Assembly: GCA_959347315.1 (NCBI GenBank)
Contig: OY365810.1
Span: 19,232,358-19,296,357 of the forward strand
Direction: 5' to 3'
Length of the DNA: 64,000 nt
DNA from: Bimastos eiseni
Lineage: Eukaryota > Annelida > Clitellata > Crassiclitellata > Lumbricidae
In this document: piece after piece, positions 10,353 through 20,779 of the stretch
Layout: every line of letters starts with the position of its first letter
Numbering within the stretch: position 1 is the first letter of the stretch
Position numbers and translations under genes: made by a program
The notes under the pieces: generated by a model
The model's input: only the letters and a program-made list of their open reading frames with translations
Told to the model about the DNA's origin: nothing
Database searches by the model: none

Positions 10353-10720
10353 ATGTGTTACAAACAAGACGAAGAGGAAACTAGACGACCGATGGACACC
10401 GAGGCAATCGTTGCAAATGACGAGGAGCATCAATACTGTGCCGCAGAATGTGATGAAAACGTGGAACATCTATTGAAGTAACAAAACTATACTGAATTTT
10501 AAAGAAAAGCGGGCTTATCAACTGAAGCGTCTTCAGTCTCATAATGACAAGTTGCAATCTTCTATGATTTGCATGCGACGTAATTGGTCTCAAGTGCAAA
10601 TATTGTCACTACCATGCTCTCATATTGTTTGCTGTGAGGAATGTGAGATGCTGTAAGTGCAAGTCCTATACGAAACGAGCAAATTGTGTCAATTCACAGA
10701 AAGTCATATTTGAGCAAAAC
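10353..10720 (+). pseudogene. RING-finger protein remnant in Polinton locus
   Basis: An acidic N-terminal stretch (MCYKQDEEETRRPMDTEAIV, from 10,353) stops at 10,480. A basic coiled-coil-like piece (KEKRAYQLKRLQSHNDKLQS) follows in another frame. Then come ICMRRN, LPCSHIVCCEECEM and, one frame over, RCCKCKSYTKR. The Cys/His spacing is that of a C3HC4 RING with its last two cysteines displaced by a frameshift near 10,650. RING E3 ligases with this C-terminal position occur in IAP-like proteins and in some large DNA viruses. Here the ATPase follows about 270 bases downstream on the same strand. The ubiquitin-ligase role is inferred from the fold only. Confidence 0.6.
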
Positions 10721-10988
10721 TGCTCATATAACCAATTTTTTCTGTTTTCTTCTCTAGCATTCACTTTGTGTGGAGACAATCATGTGACATTTGATATTGT
10801 AGCACAGAATGCTGTGTGAAAACTTGTTATAAAACTGAATTTCGATGTTCTGAACGTGTTGTTTGATAGGTCATACAATCTAATTTGGGTGCTGTAGAAC
10901 CATGAAAATGTTGCTCAAACATATTTTGATGTGTTTCGTTTTAATATAAATATAAATGTGACATACCTTCGTTTTATCATTCTCTACG

Positions 10989-11560
10989 ATGGATCCAACC
11001 TGGCAACATCCATTTTCTGCAATTATACGTGGACATTCCGGATGTGATAAAACTCAGTTCACACATCGATTTATTGACAATTTACAGCATATGATAATCC
11101 TTCAGTTGACAAAGTACTATGGTGCTATGGTATATTCTATCAAGAAATATTTGACAAATATCCACAAATACAATTTCACGAAGGACTTCCAGACTTGAAC
11201 ATTTTCGATGGAAAAGAAAGAACGTTATTTTAGATGACCTCATGAGTGAAACCGATGAACCAGTGAACAAAATATTCACAAAGATAGAATTCACCATAGA
11301 AACATTTCAGTGCTATACCTGACTCAAGGCCTATTTTACAAAGGCAAACATACCAGAACTATAAGTCTCAATGCCCAATATTTGGTTCTCTTCAAAATTG
11401 TAACAGATTCCACACAGGTTGCAAATTTAGCTAGACAGATAGTAAGTCACAGTTTATGCTCGAAGCTTTCAAAGAAGCAACTTTTGGCTACCTGTTGGTC
11501 GATCTTAGGCCCGATACAGATGAGAGATGTAGATTAAGAACAAGCCATGAGAGACTCGTT
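10989..11560 (+). pseudogene. Polinton FtsK/HerA-type packaging ATPase (degenerate)
   Basis: The frame starts MDPTWQHPFSAIIRGHSGCDKTQF: the Walker A region is present in position but altered (GHSGCDKT). Later pieces in shifted frames read GLFYKGKHTRTISLNAQYLV and then, near 11,480-11,540, LLVDLRPDTDERCRLRTS. This order matches the genome-packaging ATPase of Polintons and related adenovirus-like elements, which threads DNA into the capsid. Several frameshifts and the damaged Walker A make it non-functional. It lies between the RING remnant and the conserved unknown protein, all on one strand. Confidence 0.75.
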
Positions 11561-11940
11561 ATGTTTATGTTCGACAGTAAATATAAATAGTCGAACATGC
11601 AGACATGTTGTCATTCGCCTAAAATGTTTTCCAGAGTAAAGAAGTACGTAAAGAAGTAAGTTGAGACTGTTGAAGAAAGCCTGAGCTAAAGTAAGGAAAA
11701 GTATTTTGAAGAATTGTAACAAGAATCTCTTATGTTGCATGTGTGAATATGCAAAGAGGCAATGTGAAGGCTAGTTCCGCTCAATAGCCTTTCAGCCGGT
11801 TTAAGAAGAAGCTAAGCAATTTAGTATCCAAGAAAACTCGCATTACAATTAGAAAGAGGAAAGTACAGACAGGTGGATTCCTCGATGCAATCCAGTGCAT
11901 TCATTCTTAAGTTCGTTTTTAAATTCAAGCACATAGCAGC

Positions 11941-12535
11941 ATGGATTATACGAAGAAGGCGGTTCTGGTCGAGCCGAGACAAATTGAGAAATTGAAGGAA
12001 GGCATGTTGGATAAAACTCTATCGAAATTGGATGGAGAAATTTCTGAGATATTGCACAGAAACACTGTCGACGAAGAGAAAGCCAAACTTTATTCAAACA
12101 GTTTAAGTCGTTATTTAACAATCAATGAACCTGGTGACAAAATTTAAATCCACCGATGCATCTGAAGCGATCAGTGTGCGAAGGTCGAGTTTGTAAAAAA
12201 TTCTAACAATATAGAGTCTCTCGTTCTGGAGACTGTTCCGAAGAAGTGGAAATCTCAAACTTCACGTCTTTTGACCCATATTAAAACCTATCCAGACATA
12301 AATTGTAGTGAAAAGGGAGAACTCGTTCTGAAGAATACAACTATTGCTAAAACTCATGACGAAAACGGCACAGTTGCTTCGAGTCGCGGTCGCAAAAGGC
12401 TGAGAAAACAGTTCAATTGGGAACCTTACTAGTGGATTCCTATTTTGATCAAAGGCATCCAGGCAGTTTTGGTGGGGTGGAGACACGTAAAAGGACAAAT
12501 TAGTGACGTTAGATTTTGGTTACAGAAAACTGATG
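11941..12535 (+). pseudogene. Polinton-associated protein of unknown function
   Basis: The frame opens MDYTKKAVLVEPRQIEKLKE and continues LYSNSLSRYLT to a stop at 12,145. In shifted frames it goes on with VLETVPKKWKSQTSRLL and GELVLKNT, ending near DVRFWLQK. I know this layout (a VLVEPR-type start, LYxxxLxRYL, IPKxxKxKAxxLL and GELVYRG blocks) as a recurrent neighbour of Polinton ATPase and integrase genes, but not its function; a virion or packaging role is possible. The family call rests on memory of the pattern, not a search. Confidence 0.5.
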
Positions 12536-12815
12536 CATAAACATAGGCCGATCTTTCTGCACTGTCGAAATATAATGACGAGAATAAATATCTTTTAATA
12601 TGCATCATTTTAACATGCTCATTTACAAACCGTTAAAGAAACAGAATTTCTGAACAGACACTTTCAATCTCATTTTGCGAATCAATGCTATTCGTTTCTA
12701 CACGTCTGAAAACGATGATACTAAGGCCTCTGTCGTGGAAAAATTTAATGGAACCCTTAAAACAAAGATGTGGAAATATTTCACTTATAAAAATACTCAT
12801 CGATATGTGGACCTT
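12536..12815 (+). pseudogene. Polinton retroviral-type integrase (partial)
   Basis: ADLSALSKYNDENKYLLICI (near 12,545) corresponds to the start of the DDE core. TEFLNRHFQS and, in the frame through 12,681-12,800, DDTKASVVEKFNGTLKTKMW and FTYKNTHRYVD follow. The Glu in VVEKFN is the expected third catalytic residue; the middle Asp region is lost. This is the Polinton integrase, which resembles retroviral integrase but is distinct from the Gypsy integrase encoded further on (14.6-15.9 kb). It is truncated at its C-terminus by the junction with Gypsy DNA. Confidence 0.75.
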
Positions 12816-13934
12816 GCCAAGATATAATGGCGACGTGCCCGTGCGAACAATGTACCTAGATTTGGCTTCGTAGCGCCGGCATGGATGACCGAGGCGAAAG
12901 AAATCCGGCCGGGTGTTCACCTCGCTCGGGTTGTTGTGGGCGACAGCGCCGACATGACCCGAGTGAACCTAAGTGATGTCCCTGTTCAGTTCGAAAAGAA
13001 TCAAGTGATTGCGGGTCTGCACCCGGTCGATATAGAGATGAGCCGTGCGGCCGATTTGGGTCGAGTGACGGGCGGCGAAGCGCCGCCGTTCGGCGAGATG
13101 TTAGCGGATCTCCCGGAAGAGGTAATGCCCGAAATCAGGATGCGATTGGGTGAGTTGCTTCTGGAGTACCAGGACGTCTTCTCTACGGGGGAATTAGACT
13201 TGGGAAGGACTTCTGTGCTGAAGCACAGGATTGTCACATGGAACATGCTCCCCGTAAGGCAGCCGCTCTCACGTCGTGTAGCCATAGACGAGCAACTAGA
13301 CGGTTTGCTAGCAGTTGGGCGGATAGAACCCGCTGTCAGTGAGTGGACATCCAATGTGGCGCTGGTCCGTAAGAAGGACGGGACCTTACGGCTCTGTGTC
13401 GATCATAGACAGTTGAACGAGCGGACGAGGAAGGGCTGGTACCCAATTCCCCGAATAGATGCTTTGCTGAAGGTGGCTGATTTAGCACGCTGGATTTGTG
13501 GCTACCACCAGGTGGCTTTGGACCCAGAGGACGCCAATAAAACGGCGTTCGTCACTCGCAGGGGTACGTTTAGGTGGAAGGTAATGCCCTTCGGGCTCTG
13601 TAACGCGCCCACAACGTTTCAAAGGCTCATTGACATCGTCCTTTCCGGTCTAAATTTTGAGATCTGCCTTGTGTACTTAGATGATGTGATAGTCTTAGGG
13701 AGAACGCCTGAGCAGCAGTTGGATCGATTGAGGATGGTGTTCGAGCGTCTACGGGGAGCAAGCCTTAAGCTGAAGCGAAGTACATGTCGTCTGCTGCGAC
13801 CGACTGTTAGCTGCTTGGGCCATGTCGTGACTCCGGATGGAGTGGCAGTAGATTCGCGGAAGCTCCGTGATGTGGTTGAGCGGCGTGAGATCTTTTATGG
13901 GGCTGTGCTCGTATTACCGCCGATTTATCTGTGA
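12816..13934 (+). pseudogene. Gypsy pol: protease end and reverse transcriptase
   Basis: A 349-codon frame (12,885-13,934) with short upstream coding covers the Ty3/Gypsy RT. LVRKKDGTLRLCVDHRQLNE (motif 1-2), YHQVALDPEDANKTAFVT, VMPFGLCNAPTTFQRLID, and the catalytic YLDDVIV are all present. The linker after the protease (VRTMYLDLAS) has an in-frame TAG just before the long frame. The frame is lost after SCLGHVVTPDGVAV, with RNase H continuing out of frame. The RT core itself looks intact, so the damage is moderate compared with the Polinton pieces. Confidence 0.85.
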
Positions 13935-14581
13935 CTTTCGGTTTTGGCCCCGTCTCTGTTTGAGCTCACCAAGAAGGGGAAAGCCTTCGTCTGAGATGAC
14001 TCCTGTCAGGGAACGCTTGAGCACATGAATGACAACGACGTCGGTCCTGGCATTGCCTAAGGATGAATGTAGCTTTGTGTTGGACTGCGACGCCTGTGAC
14101 GTGGGCAGCTGGGCGGTGTTGTCAAAACGGACTGACGGGGATGAACGGGTTATCGTGTACGGAAGCCGGTTGCTGTCTTCGGCCGAAAGAAATTATTGTA
14201 TGACCTGAAAGGAGTTGTTGGTGATTGTATATTTGTGAAACTTTACAGGCAGTATCTGATAGGACGGACGTTCGTGCTACGAACGGACCACGCCACCCTG
14301 TAATGGCTCATGCGCACGCCACAGCCGATTGGCCAGCAAGGTCGATGGCTGGAGAGGCCAACCGAGTCCGAGTTTCAGGTGGTTCACCGTCCCGGGAAAA
14401 GGCATGGTATTGCGGATGCATTGTCGCGGCGCCTATGCTGGCAGTGCGGGTTCGAAGACTGGAGCATGTCCGCGGCCGTCGTAGAAACAAAGGATGGGGA
14501 TCGCCGGATGCCGAGTCCAGTGCTGTGGCGCGGTTGGGGGAAGCGCAGCGGGGAATATCCCAACCTTAGAACAGTGGTGCC
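13935..14581 (+). pseudogene. Gypsy RNase H and connection region
   Basis: In shifted frames the sequence gives SFVLDCDACDVGSWAVLSK (first catalytic Asp in DCDA), YGSRLLSSAERNY, then a stop before KELL, then VRTDHATL-like coding and FQVVHRPGKRHGIADALSRR. These are standard Gypsy RNase H landmarks ending in the ADALSR signature. At least two frameshifts and a stop are present. Confidence 0.75.
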
Positions 14582-15918
14582 ATGGGTCGAACGGGGGCTC
14601 AGCCTCCGGATCTACTAGGCATTTTGCGGGAGAGTGAGGTTGTGAAGGTGCTGTGGCACCAGAAGGATTGCCTCTATATACAGGACGGGGTAATTTACTG
14701 TAAGACGCCCGATGAGGTGGAGCAGGTCTTAGTTCCGAAGAAACTCAATGATGGATATATGGGTCTCGCGTACACTGGATTGACCGGGGGTCATTTGGGA
14801 ATCCGTATTACTCGCTGGCAAGCGAGACGCCGGGGCTATTGGGTCGGGTGGTCCCTGCATGTTAGCCGTTTTTGCCGAAAATGTATCCAGTGTAGTAGAT
14901 ACCACCGTGGGCGTCCGCCCCGACAGGGATCACTGCAACCTTTGCAGTGCGGGGAACCCTAAGAGAGGTTAACCATCGATATTACTGGCCCTCACCCTCG
15001 AGGAGAAGGGGGCATACATACATCATGACTATAATGGGCAACTTTACTAAGTTTGTCGAGGCTATTGCCATGGCCAACCAAGAGGCGACTTCGGTTGCGC
15101 GGGCATTGGTCGATAACGTAATTAGCCGGTACGGGTCCCGCTTCATATACTCACTGATCAGGGCACGAATTTCGAGGGGAATTTATTCCAGGAGCTGTGT
15201 CGGTTGCTGGGCATAGACAAGGTCCGAACCGCTAGCTACCATCCTAGTGGGGATGGTTTGATTGAGCGCTTCCATAGGACACTCAATGCACGGCTGAGCA
15301 AGGTCCTGAGCAGCCATCAGAGAGACTGTGTTGAATATTTGCCCCTAGACCTGGCCGCCTATAGGGCGGCGCCGCACAAGGTAACCGGCTTTACACCGAA
15401 CTTTCTCGTGTTCGGTCGGGAAGTCCGGGCGCTGATTGACCTGGTCTACGGGAGGCCGCCCCATGTGGAGTCTAGTGATTTCGAGTACACCAGTTACGTG
15501 AGAGACTGCCTAGCGCATGGAGACTGCCTACCGTCTGGTGCGGTAGCAACTGAAAACTGCTGCGGAGCGTCAGAAACGTGCATACGACATGCGCGTTCGT
15601 CCAGCTGAGTTTGCCCCGGGAGACCGTGTCTGGTATTTCACTCCACGTCGATATCAGAGGCGTAGTCCAAAATGGGAGAAAATGTACTGTGGGCCGTTTG
15701 TCGTCGAATGCCAGTGTGGGCCGGTGAGCTATAGCCTTCGGAAGACAGCCAGTTCACGTCCATTTGTTGTACATGTGGACAAACTGCGTCCATACGCGGA
15801 TACAGCATCCGCGGATGTGGATGGAGCCAATTCGACTCAGCCAGCTTCGAATGACATGAACGACATGATGCCGAGGCGAACGACACGTCGCCTCGCCCAC
15901 TACCAGCATTCGCCATGA
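14582..15918 (+). pseudogene. Gypsy integrase with DD35E core and GPY/F-like end
   Basis: The zinc domain reads GLTGGHLGIRITRWQ then FCRKCIQC; the first His is replaced by Tyr. The DDE core is spread over frames: Asp at 14,978 (IDITGP), Asp at 15,156 (TDQGTNF) and Glu at 15,264 (IERFHR), giving a spacing near 59 and 36 residues. AAYRAAPHKVTGFTP follows. The C-terminal domain (15,589-15,918) has PGDRVWYF, WEKMYCGPFVVE and FVVHVDKLRPYA, resembling the GPY/F module. Three or more frameshifts mean no product. Confidence 0.8.
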
Positions 15919-15989
15919 AGGTCGCCTACGCTGCGAGTGCCACCGTGTCAGTGCTTGTGTGGCCACTGGACAGTACCGTGGTTAGACTG

Positions 15990-16022
15990 GACTCGGATGT
16001 CAGCCAGGCTGACATCCGAGTC
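15990..16022. repeat. 16-bp hairpin with 1-base loop
   Basis: Arms 15,990-16,005 and 16,007-16,022 are exact reverse complements around a single A. It lies in the Gypsy 3' untranslated region, 70 bases after the last coding frame. Confidence 0.9.
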
Positions 16023-16337
16023 TGTGTGGCCTCTGACATGAAGGACGACTAAACAGGGCTGATGAATTGTATGATGTATTGACAATTTAACTGATTATGT
16101 TGTGGGTCGGTAAGCCCCATTTTGCTTGCAGGAAAGAGAAACTGTTGTTGCACTAAACATCGTACGATGCATCGTTGCATCGTATGGACTTTTGCCTTGC
16201 CAATAGGGCGCTTAGTAAGAAGGGTTTTCTGGTTTTATTTATGTGAAATTACTGCGTTATAGGTTTACATTGTAGGAGCTCTATTATTTGACGCTTATGA
16301 TCGTAATTTGCAGTAATGGGGGCATTACTATTGCTAG

Positions 16338-16353
16338 CGGGGGAGGGGAGTAT
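16338..16353 (+). other. Polypurine tract of Gypsy element
   Basis: GCGGGGGAGGGGAG immediately precedes TATTGTGGCG, as expected for plus-strand priming at the U3 border. Confidence 0.6.
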
Positions 16354-16355
16354 TG

Positions 16356-16959
16356 TGGCGTTTTTGCCATGCCGCCATGGGCTCTTTGATCTGCCTGCAA
16401 TATCTGTCTGCCCATAGCGGGCTCTCTGAACTGCTCGCTGCTATGGGTCCCTTGGTGCAACGGCTGTTGGCTGCTTGCCGCCGACCAGGGTCCGTTTGAT
16501 CTGCTAGCCGCTATGTTTTGATGTTCCTGCAAGTTGCTGCTTGCCGCTATGGGTCTTCTCGTCTTGACGGTTGTCAGTTTGAGTGTGGGCAGTCTGCTCG
16601 AGTTTTACTGTAGTAGAGTCGATGATGTACAAACTTTCCGTGTATTCTGTGCGCCATTGTTGAGAAGAAACGTTGTTAATCTCTTCGGACTGTTTCTTCT
16701 TCTGCCGAAATATACTTCCTCGCCGTCTGATCCTGCCATCGACCGTCAAGGGGCTGTCGCTGTTGAAACTGTTGCGCAGACCCGTGCCATTAAGCCGGGC
16801 CTTACTACGCGGACGTTTAGCAAGAGGGAAAGCTTCGAATTCGGTCTCCTTGAGGTACTACAGAATAGAAGGAGGTATTAGAGTCTTCCCCGGGGTGTGT
16901 TGCCGTATCCTGCTGCTACTAGGCAAGCGCTCGAAGTCGAACGAAAAGGAGGTTGGCCA
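16356..16959 (+). repeat. 3' LTR of Gypsy element
   Basis: It begins TGTGGCGTTTTTGCC after the polypurine tract and ends GGTTGGCCA. The last about 390 bases match the 5' LTR at 7,398-7,798. The first about 215 bases (U3) contain a different repeat, variants of TGCTTGCCGCTATGGGTC, absent from the 5' side. Confidence 0.75.
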
Positions 16960-17711
16960 TAGTCTCCACATTTCCACAATCCACATCTCCACAAATGACT
17001 CCATAGTTAGTAGTCCTGATTGGATTCAAAGACTTAATGGTCACCAATTGGCCTTAGAGAACACGCTAGCGTCTCCTAGTAACCTACTTTAGGACTACGC
17101 TACTCTGCCAATAATATTTTATTATACTTCAGGCAAAATTCATAAGTGAAAGAGACTCCGGTGTAAAGACCTCCCATCTAAAGTTATCCCCCGATAATCT
17201 GATTTCAGATTATCCCTCCGTGTTCACTTTACTTTCAACTAATGATAACCTGTCTGTTTAGTAAAACACGTAGCACATTAAGATGGAAGGCTCGTTTTAA
17301 CGTGTGAAAAATAATATATAAAAGTCAAAGAAACGTCAAATGTGTGAAATCAGTAATAGGCTACACAAGATCAAAATGCATCACATTGTAACATACAAAC
17401 ATAAGATAATAAAGGTTTAACCTAAATGGTTAAAAAAGTAGTGTAATTTCAACATAAATATACAACAACTACAGGATGTAACTTTTGCCTTGATAATTCA
17501 ATCCTCTACTTAACTCATCAAAAAGAAGACTTAGCAAATGCTGCAAGTTCAAAATGATGGTATACCCTGTTTGTGGTCTGATGGTAGTTATTCTTTCACT
17601 TACTAGTTCCCATCCAATCAGCTGATATCATTTTTGGCAAACCATTATGCCCATTTCTCTTTTGTGCTTGGCTCCACATGAGTAGTAGAGGATTATTCCT
17701 TGAGACACTTG
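16960..17711. other. Unassigned AT-rich sequence
   Basis: I see no coding or RNA gene. A single GATAATCTGATTTCAGATTATC palindrome-like stretch (about 17,190-17,220, with a CCCCC lead) belongs to the same motif family as the clusters at 18.05 and 20.03 kb. Confidence 0.5.
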
Positions 17712-18226
17712 CCACTGTAGGTCGGTCCATCGCATCTCACTCTGCCCCAATATTTCAAGTTTGTATTCTTGCATCTTTCTCACCACATGCGCCAACTTCC
17801 CTGTATCATAATGTTCTTACATTCCAGTATCAAAAATTTGACTTGGCTTTGGTTGTTAAGATTTGAGACTTCTGAGTCTTGGCTTCCTTTGGGCTTTTAC
17901 CACGACCCTTCACAGATGGGTCCATGACCCTCTCATCTCCCGACCGACCTGCCACGACAATGAGTTTGAGCTTTACATATCTTTTCTGTTGCAAGATGTG
18001 GTTTCAGGTTTCGGACTAGCACTGCTGAACTGCAAGGCAGTGGAGCAATTAGTTGCCGGGGGAGGGGGTAACTTATACCAATTTCAAGTTACCGGGGGTA
18101 GCCTGAAGCTGATTTCAGATTACCCCTGGGGTAATCTGAAATCGTAGGGGGTAACTTGAAATCGATCTTAAGTTACCGGGGGGGGTAAGGTGAATGGGGG
18201 TAATTTGAAATCGCTACACCTGCTCT
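17712..18226 (-). repeat. Left arm of ~0.5-kb inverted repeat with LINE endonuclease start
   Basis: Reverse complement of the arm at 20,028-20,620 with moderate divergence and indels. On the minus strand the outer part (about 17,860-17,712) reads YDTGKLAHVVRKMQEYKLEI, the opening of an RTE-like LINE endonuclease. The inner part (18,050-18,226) is a run of the GGTAACTTGAAATC palindrome. Shared landmarks are TGCAAGGCAGT and GATGGGTCCATGA. Confidence 0.7.
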
Positions 18227-19227
18227 ACGAATGTGCGAGACCATGCCAGTGGAGAAATCTTTCCTCAATGTTTGTCTGTGGATGAACCGTTGACGTCTAA
18301 AACGAACTGGAAAATCGCATTAGCTCTTGGTGAAATCATTTTATATGTAGAAGCGTCGATACAAAATACGATAATACATACGCGCAGTGAGCATCCATTA
18401 TGCAGCGTTTCCGTTATACCGCCATCTTGTCATCCTATATGCCTAGTTGCCTACTCCATGTGAAAGCTTTGCATATCCTTGTTAACTCTATCGATTGACT
18501 AACTAGTAACTACCCCTAACGATTGCAAGAATAGATATCAACTTGACTGACCGGGAACGCAGTTTGTCTAATGTGATTTTCTCACCATCCGCTGCTGTTT
18601 GATGCATCTTGCACTTAGTGCTTAACCCGTGCGTATACCTAATTGAACCTAGGCGCCAGCTGCTATAAGGGCATCTCGTATAAACCTTTAGGATTAATCT
18701 ATCAAAATTCGACTTATCCGATGATATAGCGTCCTTTTATTCAGGCGATGAAAGCAGTGGTAGAGGGTAAAGCCATTTCAAAACATTTCTATCAAGAAAA
18801 AAATTTCTCAAGTACAATAAAAAACAATAAAGGTCTTAGCTAAATTAGTTGCTTCTGTCAACGCTGACATGTACCAGCCATTCACTTCTGCAGCTCCGTG
18901 CCTTAAGATAGGCCTACTTCTTTGGACAAATGGAAGAAAATACTCTACATACACACATGCATTTATACGTACACAACATCCGCACATTCATATCTTGCAT
19001 GTATGCATAAAGACATTAATTCCTTCATACATATATGCATAAGCTTATGCATGCATTGATATACACATACATACATACAATATAGATACCAAACGTGCAT
19101 ATTTGAGAGGGTCAAGGAGTATTAGTGCTAGCTGATCAGATAAAGCATCAAGACAAAGCATGTACATTTATACGACAATCTAGGCCGACAAAAGCGAAAT
19201 CATCATTACCATCATCAGCGACGACGA

Positions 19228-19549
19228 CTGTATAAAGACGACGGTGCCCTAGCATGTGAATAGGTAACCTGGCATTGTGCTTTTTCTCGACCTAAAACTA
19301 ACAAACGTTAGTTTCAGGAAAAGCACAATGCCAGGAGCAACAATAATCTTGAAGAATGCAACTTACACAACAATATTTTTGAATTTGTTTTACCCAAAAT
19401 GCCGCCCTTAAAACTAGTGCCGCCTGGGGCGGTTCGCCCCTAGCCCCAGTACATGTACAGGGTACATTCTAGCTTCATTGAAAAGCAATCGAGATGTCAT
19501 TGGTCTAAGCATCCAAATAGGTTACCTATTCACAGGCTAGTCGTCTTTA
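19228..19549. repeat. Nested inverted repeats (fold-back/MITE-like)
   Basis: Outer arms share ATAAAGACGAC and GTGAATAGGTAACC with their complements at 19,515-19,549. Inner arms 19,268-19,284 and 19,319-19,335 are exact (CCTGGCATTGTGCTTTT), and the loop itself folds (AAACTAAC/GTTAGTTT). A small non-autonomous element is plausible; no target duplication is clear. Confidence 0.6.
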
Positions 19550-19782
19550 TTACCGTGGTTACATGTACAAGACACCTTTTGAATTAACAGACAATGCCAT
19601 TATCATGTATGGATGAATGAATGGTCGCATTGTACCCATACTGTCTAAAATTCTGAGTAGACCGTTCCTGTTTAGCATTCAAAGTGGACTTCTCTAAAAC
19701 TAGTCCGCAGTGAGATGGTCTGCAGTCAGTCAAAGGATCCTGGTGACTGGAGCAGCGAACGTGTAAAATCGCGAGACTTTTT

Positions 19783-19915
19783 AGCGCACCTGCTCTGCAG
19801 TACAACTGCAATTGCGCCGTCGAGGCATGTGTGCGCCTTGCTGAGCAAAAAATGTTGGTGGAATGGTAGAATCATTTTTGGTAATTTCGGTAATAAGATG
19901 AAGAAAGTAGCATAC
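19783..19915 (+). mobile_element. SINE 3' fragment
   Basis: TGCTCTGCAGTACAAC, ATTGCGCCGTCGAGGC, TGAGCAAAAAATGTTGG and TAATTTCGGTAATAA are shared with the full SINE at 44,895-45,153. The tRNA-like head is missing. Confidence 0.7.
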
Positions 19916-20027
19916 TTGACATCCATTGAAAAACCCTCAAACCGTCGATCAATAAACATATTTTGCTCAGCTAGTAACGCTACACAATTTGCAACATTTA
20001 TTTGCTTGTTACATCAGCGTACCTACA

Positions 20028-20640
20028 GTGACACCGGTGTAGTGATTTCAGATTACACCCATTCACCTTACCCCAGGTAACTTGAGATCGATTTCAGGCT
20101 ACCGAGGGATAACTTGAAATCGTCTTCAAGTTACGCCCGGGGGTAACTTGAAATCGATTTCAAGTTACCCCCTACGTTATCAGAATAACCCAGAGGCAAT
20201 ATAAAATCAGATTCAGGCTACCCCCCCGGTAACTTGAAATTTTTTCAAGTTACACCTAAGCAACTAACTAATCTACTGCCTTGCAGTTCAGCAGTGCCAG
20301 TCCCAAGCCTGGAAGAAGGAGGAAGGTTCTGCGGCTAGCTTTGGGGCCTCCCAGGTAAAACCATATCTTGCAAAAGAAAAGACACATGAAAAGCTCAACC
20401 TCATTGTCGGGAGATGAGAGGATCATGGACCCATCTATGAAGAGTCATGGTGAAAGCCGAAAGGAAGCCAAGACTCAGAAGTCTCAAATCTTAACGACAA
20501 ATCCAAGGCAAGAATTGGATACTGGAATGTAAGAATGTTATATGATACAGGGCAGCTGGCGCAAGTGGTGAGAGAGACGTAAGAATACAAACTAGAAATA
20601 TTGGGTCTGAGTAAGAAACGATGGAGCTGCGGTGGCAATT
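20028..20640 (+). repeat. Right arm of inverted repeat with LINE endonuclease start
   Basis: Complement of the left arm. The palindromic cluster (20,028-20,270) comes first, then GCAGTTCAGCAGTGCCAGTC, then an endonuclease opening in which YWNVRMLYDTGQLAQVV is legible (near 20,515-20,600), continuing LEILGLSKKRW. This is the N-terminal start of an RTE-like LINE ORF; nothing after it continues the domain. Confidence 0.7.
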
Positions 20641-20779
20641 TTTAAGGAGTGCAATGTATGACATACGCAAATCCAAATCGACAAGCCTCTTAGCGTCTTT
20701 GTATTCAATTACATGGATCTCGGCATTTGTGCTTCTTCTCGTTATCCATTCAAAACCTAGTAGGTAAACCATTCTCCGA

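Larger units (their letters stand above)
10235..12815 (+). mobile_element. Polinton/Maverick fragment (locus A) within Gypsy
   Basis: Four consecutive plus-strand modules (RING finger, packaging ATPase, conserved unknown protein, integrase) replace the Gypsy gag-protease junction. The right border is sharp: integrase coding ends near 12,809-12,815 and Gypsy protease-RT coding begins at once, with a TATGTGG overlap that both sides could supply. I see no Polinton terminal inverted repeats or 6-bp target duplication, so this is a captured or recombined fragment rather than a simple insertion. Confidence 0.75.
18227..20027. other. Spacer between inverted arms
   Basis: No gene recognised. It contains a CATACA/TATGCA-rich stretch near 18,950-19,080, a nested hairpin at 19,228-19,549 and a SINE-derived fragment at 19,783-19,915. 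Confidence 0.5.

Noticed and set aside
13001..13354. 117-codon minus-strand frame
   Set aside because: Antisense shadow of the Gypsy reverse transcriptase.
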